From Stephanodiscus triporus (Eukaryota; Bacillariophyta; Thalassiosirophyceae; Thalassiosirales; Thalassiosiraceae): DNA of 16,758 bases. Location: the NCBI GenBank assembly GCA_036939755.1, contig JALLAZ010000459.1, positions 1-16,758 of the forward strand. The letters are read 5' to 3'. Numbering within the stretch: the stretch's first letter is position 1; each line of letters begins with the position of its first letter. Both the position numbers and the translations under genes were made by a program. The notes beneath the pieces are model-generated. The model was not told where the DNA came from. It ran no database searches and was given only the letters and a program-made list of their open reading frames with translations. Shown here piece by piece: positions 8,084-16,671 of the stretch.

Positions 8084-9985
8084 TCAATCTTTCGACTTCT
8101 TTTTCTTCTCCTTCCTGGACGACTTCTTTGAAGACTATTTGGGCGAAACATCAAGTGGTGTTTTGAGCGACACAATAGTATACGGAAACACTAAACAGGA
8201 GTGTAATCATACATACCTTTTCCTTCGAGGGAGTTGCCTCCTCCTCCTCTGATTGCTTTTCTGGCGTCTTAAGAGATTCTTTCTTTGACTTTTTCGCAGA
8301 CTTCTTTGAAGTCTTTTCAGTACAAAGTCCAGGTATGAGTAACGATGCAAGCTATGTAAATGATATTTTGACACACGATCGTACCTTGACATCCTCTTCG
8401 ACGGCCTCATCATCCTCAACCTTGCGCTTCTTTGGGGTTTTCTTATCGTTCTTCTTCTTTTTCTTCGCGTCGTCATCGTTAATTGCATCCCTTCCTACCC
8501 TTAAATGACGCGCAACCTCCTCCATGACATCGATGTTTTTACGTGGCGCAGCACCAGTTTCATAGAACTTGAGACGTTCTTCGACTTGATCTCGCAATTT
8601 TTGTCCATACAGAGATGATGGCTCATCCGCAAATGAATCGATACGGGTAGCTATCGAGCATTTGTTAGCAAGGTAGCGTGATATCCTTCCCTTGTTCTTG
8701 CCATCTGCGCGTCCAATGAAGGTGGAATGATAGATGATGCCATATTTAGGAGTGTTCCCCTTCGTTTTGAGCGCTCGGAAGAGTGCCTTCTCAGCGCCTA
8801 GAATTTGCACTGTTGAGGCTGGTGCTTTGGCAAGGTTTGTCAATGATCCAGCCTGGAACAATATAACGGGGTGATAATGCAATAAGATGTACGACAATAT
8901 TTTGAGCAAACGCCTTGACCTTCAAAAAAAATAAGTCCAACTAGTATCCTCACCTTGCTGATCAAACGAGCTGCAACTGTATCTCCAATCAAGGCACTCA
9001 GGTTTGGAGCAACTACGGACATCTTATCCGTCAAGTACGAAGACAGCTGCTTGCGAAACTCGGCAAGTTTGACCATCCTCTGTGTAAAATTCACAATATT
9101 CACCATATCCACTACACTGCAGTCCATACCCATGGATGTACGGGCTGCGGCCACAACTGCATTGGCAAGCTCTTCGTCCCCAATAATTTCGACAAGCCCT
9201 GACAATTTGCTTTCCGGACCATCACCTCCGTCTTCGCCATCCTCACTTGTGGATTCTCCTGCCTTTGCTTCCCCACCTGGACAAAGAGAGCGCTTATCTT
9301 GAATAAATGCAGCACAGCGTGCATACATGTAGTTATCCTTGACAAGGTCTTTCAATTCGGGAAAATGCCAAGAATACCACTCGCGAACTCTCATAGCAAA
9401 AGTATTGAGATCCTTATCCATCTGATCCAATAGGGCTATTGACTGAATGATCATATTGTCAGATCTGGCGGGATTGAACTTGACTTTCCCACGCGAATAG
9501 GAATGCCCAAGACCAAGCTGGGCCTGCTCCTGAGAACCAGCTCCCAGACCCTTGACAAAGTGAGTCATGTGAAGACGACATCCCCGAAGGACTTCGCGCA
9601 CTGTCTCGTCACTGCGGCAGCTCAGGCCCGGAAGGCCGTCGGCGATGGCAGTGGCCAAAGCGGGGTCAATCACGCCCAACGCAAACGCGGGTGGCTTCCC
9701 TTCCTTCTTCTTCTTGATCTTGGGTAGGTTCATCTCCAAAAAGGCATGCAAGCCATCCGTGCAGGAGTGTTCGCTCACGGCATTGATGCTCGAGAGAGCA
9801 TCTTCGGCAGACTCAAAGGGCTGGAATGCCTTAAGCTTCACGGCACGGCTAAAACGATCAAGTTCGGTGACCGTGTCCATGGATCCCTCGAGGAGGGCGC
9901 CGATTTCTTCGAAGGCGACCACCTCGAAGAGCGCGTAGCCGGCGGCAGATTCGTGAAGAACGAACAGCGCTTTTGCGTCACTCAT
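8084..9985 (-). CDS. NOP56: NOP56, box C/D snoRNP core protein, 548 aa, four exons
   Basis: Exons on the minus strand are 9985-8954, 8852-8385, 8312-8217 and 8134-8084. Introns of 101, 72 and 82 bp are all GT-AG and all phase 0. NOP56 is a core component of box C/D snoRNPs, which direct rRNA 2'-O-methylation and pre-rRNA processing in the nucleolus. The N-terminal NOP5NT-like region (about 1-75) has [19 protein letters not shown]. The NOSIC region includes [15 protein letters not shown] (157-171) and [17 protein letters not shown]. The Nop domain holds [37 protein letters not shown] and [20 protein letters not shown] (397-416). The tail is Lys-rich as in the family. NOP56 rather than NOP58 is favoured by the N-terminal [17 protein letters not shown] and the [11 protein letters not shown] segment. 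Length and domain order are normal. The last two exons encode similar SKK peptides. Confidence 0.95.
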
Positions 9986-10519
9986 GACGGATGTACTTTC
10001 TAAGGAATCTAAGTGATTTTTTGGGATTGAGGTGAATGATTACTCACAATATTTAATCTCAACGGGGGGGGCAAAGATTATAATTCGCTACTCTATCATG
10101 AAGAGATTACGGTGCCGCTCCTCACAGGATTGTGGAGTGTTGTCAATGAACATGACGTGTATCCGCGCCTCCTGCATGCACAAACTCTCTGTCCATAGTG
10201 TAAAAAGTTCGTGGCGGAAAAAAAAAGAGCCGGACGGACGGAGGACGATGGATACAACTAGATACGTACTCTAATTTGTACGTACCCAAGGATACTTCTT
10301 TGTTCCGGTCTAAACCATGAGGGGGCACATAATATACAATGTATATGTGTCGTCGTTTGTCGCCGCTGATGCTCTGCATCGGCGGTACGGCCATCACGAC
10401 CGGCGAACACCACGGACGACGATTCGTCGACATGTCGTGCCTTAAAGTAGATAAATAACATTAATAACAATAATTTTTTTAGTTTTAATGGCGTAGTCCT
10501 GTCGCATATTATGTTTGTT

Positions 10520-10585
10520 GATTGTTGTATGCTTCGGCGCCGGGAGTGGGGCCCCATGGTGGCCGTAGGACGACGGCGACCGCCA
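10520..10585 (+). repeat. Diverged second copy of the fold-back element arm
   Basis: Starting GATTGTTGTATG and continuing through CGGCGCCGG, CCATGG and GGCCGT, this stretch aligns in the same orientation with 10958-11023. Roughly four fifths of positions match by eye. A clear opposite arm for this copy was not found. Confidence 0.6.
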
Positions 10586-10818
10586 TCATCGATCGATGAG
10601 TTTTTTTGTCTGTTGTAAAAATCGCCTCCTACACCTAATCTTCCTCGTTCATCGCCACCACTGCCACCAAACATTATGCCGCAACGATGTATCTACCCGT
10701 TCGATGTGGTGCAACTACCAATTTGGCATGGAGGCCGCCAAGTTGATGGCTCCGATGCCGGCCATTATGCACTTCATCACCTCGTTGAGAGGGTATCGCC
10801 GATTTTCCGGTATGATGC

Positions 10819-10838
10819 CCTACGTATTCCTACGTAGG
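10819..10838. repeat. Perfect 8-bp hairpin
   Basis: CCTACGTA and TACGTAGG flank a 4-nt TTCC spacer. The right part also contains the perfect palindrome CCTACGTAGG at 10829-10838. It lies about 50 bp before the fold-back element. Confidence 0.7.
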
Positions 10839-10890
10839 ACACAACCCACAACAAAAAAAGGCAAATCGGCGCGTCATGACTTAAATGGTC

Positions 10891-11010
10891 CATCGCGGCT
10901 GCCATGTTGCCCCACTAACGGCGCCGCCGCATACAACAGTTGCCCACAAGGTTGGCTGATTGTCGTATGTGGCGGCGCCGGAAGTGAGGCACCATGGCGG
11001 CCGTGGGATG
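10891..11010. mobile_element. Imperfect fold-back (MITE-like) element with about 50-bp arms
   Basis: The left arm (10891-10939) and the reverse complement of the right arm (11010-10958) align over about 50 bp. They share CATC, GCCATG-TGCC-CACT, CGGCGCCGCC and CATAC-ACA, with scattered mismatches and a 2-nt gap. About 18 bp separate the arms. As a result both strands encode similar Cys/Pro/Trp-containing peptides around a VVCGGA motif, explaining the opposing frames seen here. No transposase or clear target-site duplication is visible. A TTAAAT tract just outside the left arm recurs in inverted form (ATTTAA, about 11039-11044) beyond the right arm, so the element may extend further. Confidence 0.6.
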
Positions 11011-11045
11011 AAGGCGGCTATCATGGTCGGTGGGTGCGTATTTAA

Positions 11046-11061
11046 GCTAGCTTCAGCTAGC
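11046..11061. repeat. Short hairpin GCTAGCT/AGCTAGC
   Basis: Two 7-bp arms are separated by TC, and AAGCTAGCTT is itself a palindrome. It immediately follows the possible outer end of the fold-back element and could be part of its terminus. Confidence 0.55.
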
Positions 11062-11229
11062 ATTTACGTAGCAAAACAACGCTTTTTCTAGATTACGATG
11101 AGTACAAAAATCATCAACACCCTCCATTCGAAGTCAAAGGTTTCCGTGAGTTAAAGCCCTTCCCCATAATAGTTATCGAGGCTTAATTTTAAGAGCTCGA
11201 CCATGTGTGGAAAAGTGATGGCAACCGAA

Positions 11230-11308
11230 CGCCTAATTAGGTGTTTTTAGCCTCTAAAAAAAGCCTTAGTCTGTCGGGAACCCACGAGAGAGAGAGAGGC
11301 ATCTCGTG
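11230..11308. repeat. Cluster of three small inverted repeats
   Basis: CCTAATTAGG (11232-11241) is a perfect palindrome. TTTTTAG and CTAAAAA (11244-11260) can form a stem with a 3-nt loop. CACGAGA (11283-11289) pairs with TCTCGTG (11302-11308) around a GA-rich loop. The cluster lies about 250-325 bp before the gene at 11556-12440 and may be regulatory or debris of repeats. Confidence 0.5.
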
Positions 11309-11627
11309 TCTGCGAAAGTCGAGGGAGCCACATTTTTTTTAGTCACTCCCCAAGCGACTCACGAACGTCGAAGCCGGGCTTCTCAAAGAGTGTTATGAAG
11401 GAATTAGTTTTTCAATAGTTCGCTAATTTAGTGTCGTACCATCACTGTGAGCTCCCTCTCCGACCCCTTTGGGCATTGGTGGGAGTATCGCATCTGAACT
11501 AAAATATTATTATGGAAAGGCAAGGAAACATTCTCAATAACCAAACAGCCACAAGATGAAGAAAGCGAGATCGCCGGAATGCTCTTCCCAAATGAGCACA
11601 TGCGGTGAAAATAGGATCCGCTCAAGA

Positions 11628-12440
11628 ATGTCGCGTTCGGCCGTTGGGGCGCTTTTCCTCCTCTCGACGCCATGCGCCTCGTTCCAGGGCGGCAATCCCA
11701 TCGCACCGCCGCCGCCGCCATCGGCGATCCGACGCCGTGGCGACGCGAGATCCCGCGGCTTCGAATTGAGATATCGCGATGGCGATGACAACCAGCCGGT
11801 GGATATGAAGGCTGGCAGCAGCGGCGGGGCACTCTGTACGACCCAGACGCTTGGGAGCGGCCTGACGCCCGCTGCCGAGGTAGACACGAGGCAGGTCGAC
11901 ATGGACGAGTACATCGAGTACCTCGAGAGACGATACAGCAGAATTCATCGCGTGACAACCGCCTCCTTCGACAGGCCTCGAGTTGCGGTTGTTGACTCTC
12001 GAATCATACGAAGCATGTTCACGTTAAGTATACTTGACCGCCGTGCCTCCACTGCTCCTGCGGCGTCTGCTTCCTCCTCCTCCTCCTCCTCCTCGAGATT
12101 CGCCACGTGTCAAGGCGAGGAATGCGATCACCTCAACATCCTGGGCCTCTCCGGCCTGGCGAGCGCCGAGTTACGGCGAAGGCTCAACGGCACTAAATCG
12201 AGCCGCCGACCTCGCAGCCTCGGCCTCCTCGGCCGAGCGAGGTCGACGATGACCGACCTCAACGGAGGCGCTCGCGCCCTTGGGTCCTCGTTGCGTATCG
12301 TGACCAATTTTTGCATAATGACGGTCATTCCCGACCTCCTCGAAGGCGGGTTCGGGCTTTCGGTGACGAGTTTCGCCATTTTGTTATTGGTCCGACCTCT
12401 CTTGAGGTGGGGACACTTTGGGCAGGGCCAATTGGTATAA
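11628..12440 (+). CDS. Unknown protein, probably plastid-targeted, with C-terminal membrane segment
   Basis: The frame is open from ATG 11556, but the third Met at 11628 is preferred because a signal peptide starts there (MSRSAVGALFLLSTPCASF). The CASF junction resembles the ASAFAP cleavage motif of diatom plastid preproteins, and a Pro/Arg-rich transit-like stretch follows. With this start the protein is 270 aa. From the 11556 start, residues 116-131 contain an acidic-aromatic motif (DMDEYIEYLERRYSRIHR). An eight-Ser run lies at about 173-180, a GEECDHLNILGLSGLASAEL segment at 187-206, and hydrophobic stretches at about 248-262 and 267-283. No known domain is recognised. A role in or near a plastid membrane is inferred from targeting only. 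The 3' end is convergent with the membrane-protein gene. Confidence 0.75.
   Translation: MSRSAVGALFLLSTPCASFQGGNPIAPPPPPSAIRRRGDARSRGFELRYRDGDDNQPVDMKAGSSGGALCTTQTLGSGLTPAAEVDTRQVDMDEYIEYLERRYSRIHRVTTASFDRPRVAVVDSRIIRSMFTLSILDRRASTAPAASASSSSSSSSRFATCQGEECDHLNILGLSGLASAELRRRLNGTKSSRRPRSLGLLGRARSTMTDLNGGARALGSSLRIVTNFCIMTVIPDLLEGGFGLSVTSFAILLLVRPLLRWGHFGQGQLV
12072..12094 (+). repeat. (TCC)n microsatellite coding poly-Ser
   Basis: A run of TCC triplets gives the Ser run of the plastid-type protein. It is the only clear TCC-type Ser tract; the other Ser tracts in the window use TCG. Confidence 0.8.
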
Positions 12441-12598
12441 GAATAACTAACATACAAAAAGATTAATCCTGCGCAAAAATTGTTTAATCCCAAGAATAAA
12501 TCTGGCTGGAGCTGAAAAATAGGGAGATGTTTGATGGATGACCTTGCGAACAAGACCCCACCAATTAATGAGTTGCAAAGAAGATCAAGCATTTTCAC
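12431..12598 (-). pseudogene. Possible remnant of a second eight-helix membrane protein gene
   Basis: A minus-strand frame from ATG 12598 (MKMLDLLCNSLIGGVLFARS) gives a hydrophobic peptide ending LGLNNFCAGLIFLYVSYSY, then Asn-Trp. The pattern resembles the repeated NLFY-SW-LCAGLVLLAS segment of the adjacent gene at 12965-14465 (same strand). A strong TTTTTCAG acceptor lies inside at about 12519. Past 12430 the frame only shadows the opposing gene. It may be a decayed tandem copy or exon; similarity was judged by eye and is weak. Confidence 0.25.
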
Positions 12599-12964
12599 CA
12601 GTCTGCGCGAGCACTACATCAAATACGCCAGTTCGACTTGAAATTCGGAAGAATAACGAGTCCCCTACACATGTTGCTTTGCCACCTTTAGTGTAATTGA
12701 AATCTTACACTCAGAAACGCGCCTTACCACTTTCATTGTATGGTGATTGAAACCTTACACTCAGAAGCCTCTCAATTCTAGATCAATATGTATTCATACT
12801 TGCAGTATTGCGCTACCAGACATGTTTCCGTTTCCGCTTGATGTCATTATGTCATAAGTAAAGATTGCACGTTGCTCGGGGTTCTAATAGAACCAAGCTG
12901 GTTGAGAGTTGTATTACCTATGGAATTTTCTTGAGTGTATTCCTTGTTTGGGGATAGATGCACT
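12441..12964. other. Convergent AT-rich 3' intergenic region
   Basis: This 524-bp interval lies between two convergent genes. It contains the putative remnant (to 12598) and a 50-bp-period direct repeat (12696-12766). The remaining stretch to 12964 shows no recognisable feature. Confidence 0.55.
12696..12766. repeat. 21-bp direct repeat, 50-bp period
   Basis: Copies at 12696-12716 and 12746-12766 differ at one position (ATTGAAA, T or C, then CTTACACTCAGAA in part). The first copy also forms a 7-bp inverted repeat (AGTGTAA and TTACACT). The bases before each copy (CCACCTTTAGTGTA and CCACTTTCATTGTA) are also related. Confidence 0.75.
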
Positions 12965-14465
12965 TCAGGAGATACCCCCGCTCAGCTTTAAGCTCTCTCC
13001 TTCCTCACGTATAGCACTGTCTGTACCATTAGCACGACCTTTCAGTGTCCAGCTTGCTTCGCTCCAATCCTCTATACAACTTGCTAACAAAACCAATCCA
13101 GCACACAAAGATCCCCAAGAAGAATAAAATAAATTATTCAACGGTGCTCCTGGCCCCTCCTGGCTTGTCAACAGAGAAACCCCCACGGCTTGACTCGCAA
13201 CTAGCATGCCGCTGAGGACCAATTCCGTTGTAAATAGCCACGTTACTTTGCCTCTGCTTGTTATGCCCAGTTTGATTCCAATCACTGCCATTGACGCAAT
13301 CGCACTTAAAATGCCGACGGTAATACCAAGTTGGCAGCGTCTGCAAAACTTGATCGATCCCATCTCGTCCTCGCCCAAACCGATGCTACTCCACCCGCAA
13401 TGGTTGTCGAATAATCGAGCGCTGCTCCCCATCTGAATCGAACCAGTGGCGCCCAGCCACACCCAATATTGCAATCTCTTTGCACGATTGCGCAGCTCTT
13501 CCGTCAGATCGATGCCCCATATAGATCTGACGTAACTCAACATCAATGCGACGCCGGCTGCCAGACCTGCCCATGAAAAGTAATACAAATTGCCGTTAGA
13601 GATGCTCCCAGACGAATCCGTGGCGAGGCCATGCCTTGTGTCGGATACGATCGCAACCAATGCCGACCAAAACGTTATCAGGATAACTATTGTAATCCCC
13701 TCGATCTTCGTTCCGATTATGAGACCGGATAGTAAAGGTCTCGTATGGAAGAAGACTACTATCAACGAGAGGAGGAACAGAATGGTGCAGCAAGCGACGG
13801 CATAGTTTTGATTCGCCTGTGCCGCGGGGGAGTGGCGATCGGTATGCGCTCTCTTTCATTTTCGCGGATGATATTATGGTGGAGTTGAAGTAAGAAGCCA
13901 ATATGAGGGGCAGATGATGCGGAAATGAAATATTCTTTCGCACAAATAATGATGGTTGTCAATGTCCGTCCTCGTCGTCCAATGCAATATCTAACAGTGA
14001 AAGTAGCCGTACGAAATTGCGATATCATGGAGAAGAAGAAGGGAGAGATCCCGGCCGCGAATGTCGCAGCTGGTAACAAAAATGAATCTTGCTTCCAACA
14101 TGACAAGCTCGCCGGTAATATCCTCTCTCGGAAACGAATCACATAATGACCGATCAAAAAATCGACATCATGTGGCGCATTCCCAATTGTAAATTTGAAT
14201 GTAGCCGCATGCATTTGCGAGATATGGCGTACAGCAAAGATATAATTATACTCTCGTGTATGGCCCTTCACCAATCGTCTATCGGCGCCCCGGGTTTTAT
14301 ACGGCGTTATGCAGGACAAGCATCGAGAGATCACAGCGATCTACATAGTAACAAAATGCCAAATTGCTCACGTACAGCCTCGAGTAATGCACACAAAGTA
14401 ACAACCGACAGGACGAAGAAGGTTGCCCAATATCCAAATCGCGGAGACAGGGAAGCGGACGACAT
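12965..14465 (-). CDS. Two-exon multi-pass membrane protein, internally duplicated (2 x 4 helices), 313 aa
   Basis: Exon 1 is 14465-14376 (30 codons) and exon 2 is 13816-12965. The 559-bp intron (14375-13817) begins GTACGTGAGC and ends GGCACAG, phase 0. Exon 2 has no in-frame ATG near its start before a stop at about 13858, so an upstream exon is required. Exon 1 fits because it supplies the first helix (RFGYWATFFVLSVVTLCALL). Hydrophobic segments lie at about 12-28, 35-53, 69-88 and 107-125, then 146-162, 192-212, 222-245 and 258-278. The fourth helix of each half shares NL(Y/F)Y-SW-L-AG-L-S (residues 107-125 and 258-276), and each half opens with an aromatic YW. This supports internal duplication. 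The C-terminus is hydrophilic. No named family is recognised; a transporter- or tetraspan-like role cannot be assigned. It is divergent from the gene at 14635. Confidence 0.7.
13817..14375 (-). other. Proposed 559-bp intron of the eight-helix protein gene
   Basis: It is much longer than the other introns here (72-173 bp). Both strands have frames of 70-190 codons across it, but none shows a recognisable motif. An extra exon inside cannot be excluded: one TTACCAG acceptor at about 14070 is followed by a hydrophobic reading. The simple two-exon join needs no further exon. Confidence 0.5.
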
Positions 14466-14634
14466 GGTGCGCAGGAGAGTCAGGCCAGCTCGGCGGTGTT
14501 GTGGTTGATCTCTGGCTCACGTAAGTACGATAGGAATTCCTTGAGGAGGGAGAGAACGCCTCCCAATGTTTGTCGAAAATTTTTCCCCATGGAAAATACT
14601 ATTATTGTTATCTTCGATCCCCACTTCCACTGAA
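14466..14634. promoter_or_regulatory. Divergent promoter region between two membrane-protein genes
   Basis: 169 bp lie between the start codons of the eight-helix protein (-) and the type I protein (+). Both products are membrane proteins, so shared regulation is possible. No specific element is identified. Confidence 0.3.
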
Positions 14635-15282
14635 ATGACAAGATTAATAGCATTCTTAGTGCTCATCCTCGCATCTGCTGGTGCTGGCGCCGCCTCGTCG
14701 TCGCTCCTCCATACACCGCCGGGCGACAGCGTGCCGACGTCCATTGCCGGCGCAGACGACAATAGTACAACCAACTCCACCGCCACCGAGTCCCCCACAA
14801 AAGCAGCGGCCCCAAGCCCCGCGCCCAAGCCAACGGATCCCCCGACCCATGCGCCGTCGAAGAAGTACGAGATCCCCAACGATGACGATGATAGCGAGGC
14901 GGAGAAGATCGAGAAAGAGATACCGAAAATCGGCAAAATCTTCCTCTATGTCGCCTTGGTGTTTGTGTCCATTTGGCTGGTCTGCTACTTCAGGGATGCC
15001 ATAGCATTTTTTTTCGGGAATGTAAGACACAAGATGCGGCCGATTGTGGTTGACCTCTGCTTTATTTGCATGACCGATGTTTACTCATTGTCCTCTTCTG
15101 CACGATTCACTCATTTTCTCATCATGCAGGCATGGAATAGCACTCGTCGTCATGGTTGCAAGGGGTGTCTACAATCCTTCTTTCCGTGTGTTTGGAGATC
15201 GCATTCGAGCAGGGGACACGGCGACACTCTGGATCAGATTATATTCGAGACCGACGACAACGCAGCTCCTCTCTTGCCTTAA
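14635..15282 (+). CDS. Small type I membrane protein, two exons, 179 aa
   Basis: Exons are 14635-15021 and 15130-15282; the 108-bp intron starts GTAAGA and ends CATGCAG, phase 0. The start at 14635 is preferred over 14566 because a clean signal peptide begins there (MTRLIAFLVLILASAGAGAA). The lumenal part is Ser/Thr/Pro-rich with N-glycosylation sequons (NST, NSTA) and a PSPAPKPTDPPTHAPS stretch like an O-glycosylated stalk. A Lys/Glu segment (SEAEKIEKEIPKIGK) precedes one membrane helix (FLYVALVFVSIWLVCYF). The cytosolic tail has a Cys-containing segment (KGCLQSFFPCVW), which might be lipidated, and ends NAAPLLP. The family is unknown. The intron is a multiple of three without in-frame stops, so an unspliced 215-aa form is possible. 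Confidence 0.75.
   Translation: MTRLIAFLVLILASAGAGAASSSLLHTPPGDSVPTSIAGADDNSTTNSTATESPTKAAAPSPAPKPTDPPTHAPSKKYEIPNDDDDSEAEKIEKEIPKIGKIFLYVALVFVSIWLVCYFRDAIAFFFGNVRHKMRPIVVDLCFICMTDVYSLSSSARFTHFLIMQAWNSTRRHGCKGCLQSFFPCVWRSHSSRGHGDTLDQIIFETDDNAAPLLP
15022..15129 (+). other. Stop-free 108-bp intron
   Basis: It begins GTAAGACA, has a CT-rich tract and ends TCATGCAG. The 36 codons it contains in the host frame have no stop, so retention would insert 36 residues just after the membrane helix of the type I protein. Confidence 0.6.
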
Positions 15283-15416
15283 TGTGCACGGGAAGATAGA
15301 CAACAATGCGTGTGGTGTATGGATGCTTTGTAGCCAGCAGATTTGATTTACAAATAGGTGCAATGCATCGCAGGGGGAGAGACCTTGGAAGCAAAATGGA
15401 GCGTGTAATTCCAAAA

Positions 15417-16671
15417 CTAATCGTCAAAACTTAGTCGTCTAAATCTAAGACCAACAAATGTAACCCACAAAATTGCGTAGCAAAGATAACACAACCATGT
15501 CAAATTGAAAATCAAGAAGGGAGTGTAATTCTTTCCCCCGATACACGTTCCCATCCACGGGCAGTGATGGTCATAGCCTTCGATGCACACGTTACACTCG
15601 GGACAATGCACAGCATTTGGCGGTTGGTAGACACTAGGGGATAGCAATACAAGAGATTAAGACCCGAGATCATGCAAATGTGCAGTAGTAGTGACGATGA
15701 CTGAAATAATGCACACAGATCTCCGCTTGTCTCTTAGCTTACCTGCAAAGGTCGCAGAACCTCCAGCCTCTCCCCGCGGTCATATTCGTCGTTGGCACGC
15801 CAGCGTAGCAATGTCGCCCCCCTCCTACATCCAATCCGCCGGCCCGTACTACTCCCGGATCTGAGCACGAAACGACGAACAGCGAAACGACCGAAACTAT
15901 GTAAAAGAGGAGACACGTCATTGCCGAAAATTGCCCGATAATCAACGCCTTTGGTATATAATAAGATGTCGCGCCCGTCAGCAGAAACAGACAACAGACT
16001 GGGCCGAACCTTGCATGTCAAAAATCGTAATATTATATCAATGGATTGATGTGAGAGTGATGATTAAAATGTGTGCAAGCGATGGGATGATTTGGGCCTC
16101 ACCAATGGGGGCCGACGATCCCAAACCCCATACTGTTGAAGCATTTGGGGAATACGACGATCATGTTACCAACGCCCGTCGAGGGCGCGGATCCGTCCTT
16201 CCTCATCACCGCCGCGAGCGCATGGCACGGTCCTCGGCGCAAAGCATTGGGACAGCATGGGCATGTGAATTTCTTTTGCTTTTTTCGCCGGGGGTCCCCT
16301 TCGTCGTCGTTGCCGTGACGGTCCGTCTCCAAACTGCTCGGGGTGGTGTTGCATGAGCGCCTCGAGGGGAGGGGACCGAACAAACTCTCCAGATCGCGGT
16401 CGGACGTTTGCTCCTCGACCTGGAGAGCGTCCTCGAATATTTCGTCGGAATCGAAGGACTTCGGGGAGGCGGGAGAGTTGGGCGCGCCGTCGTCGTCGTC
16501 GCCGCTGGCGCTACGATTTCCGTCCAGGCTATCCTCGTCGCGGTTGTGAACATGTAAGACGAATCGGCCCCGCTCTACCGGCTCGGCTGTCGGTATGGCA
16601 GCGGGGATGACTGTGGGGATCGCTGCATCCGTTTGAGGCGACGGGGATGAATCGTCGTTGAGATTGGTCAT
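15417..16671 (-). CDS. DHHC-type protein S-acyltransferase, three exons, 350 aa
   Basis: Exons are 16671-16103, 16009-15743 and 15633-15417; introns of 93 and 109 bp are GT-AG. The splices rebuild Trp190 and Ser279. Such enzymes palmitoylate cysteines of membrane-associated proteins. The N-terminal 135 residues are acidic and probably disordered. Then come KKFTCPCCPNALRRGPCHAL, two membrane helices (about 191-208 and 215-238) and the DPG motif (240-242). The Cys-rich domain starts at WRFCDLCSVYQPPNAVHC and carries the catalytic DHHC at 300-303 in GYDHHCPWMGTCIGGKNY. A third helix follows (318-341), and the protein ends ten residues later (RFRRLSFDD). Usual family members have a fourth helix and a TTxE motif; both are absent here and no further exon is evident. 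Confidence 0.9.

Larger units (their letters stand above)
9986..11555. other. Long intergenic stretch with fold-back repeats and palindromes, no convincing gene
   Basis: This 1.57-kb interval separates the 5' end of NOP56 from the next plus-strand gene and presumably holds both promoters. Frames present (for example 10258-10674 minus, 10596-11045 plus) lack any recognisable protein feature and overlap inverted repeats. Repeats and hairpins are listed separately. Simple poly-A/T runs and a GA repeat (about 11287-11299) are also present. Confidence 0.6.

Noticed and set aside
8853..8953. Possible intron-hosted box C/D snoRNA in NOP56
   Set aside because: The three NOP56 introns lack a convincing box C and box D pair and are too short after allowing for splice signals.
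10258..10674. 138-codon minus-strand frame
   Set aside because: No family resemblance, and it overlaps the dispersed repeat copy.
10596..11045. 149-codon plus-strand frame
   Set aside because: It runs through the fold-back element and its opposite strand gives a similar peptide, so it is best explained by the inverted repeat.
12128..12430. Minus-strand continuation of the possible remnant frame
   Set aside because: It lies antisense to the plastid-type gene and has Arg/Pro-rich shadow composition.
13762..14334. 190-codon minus-strand frame across the long intron
   Set aside because: It reads the downstream exon out of frame and contains no recognised motif; the phase-0 two-exon join explains the region better.
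15169..15414. Minus-strand frame as a further 3' exon of the DHHC gene
   Set aside because: It contains no convincing fourth helix or TTxE motif, and no donor before the stop at 15417 joins to it cleanly.
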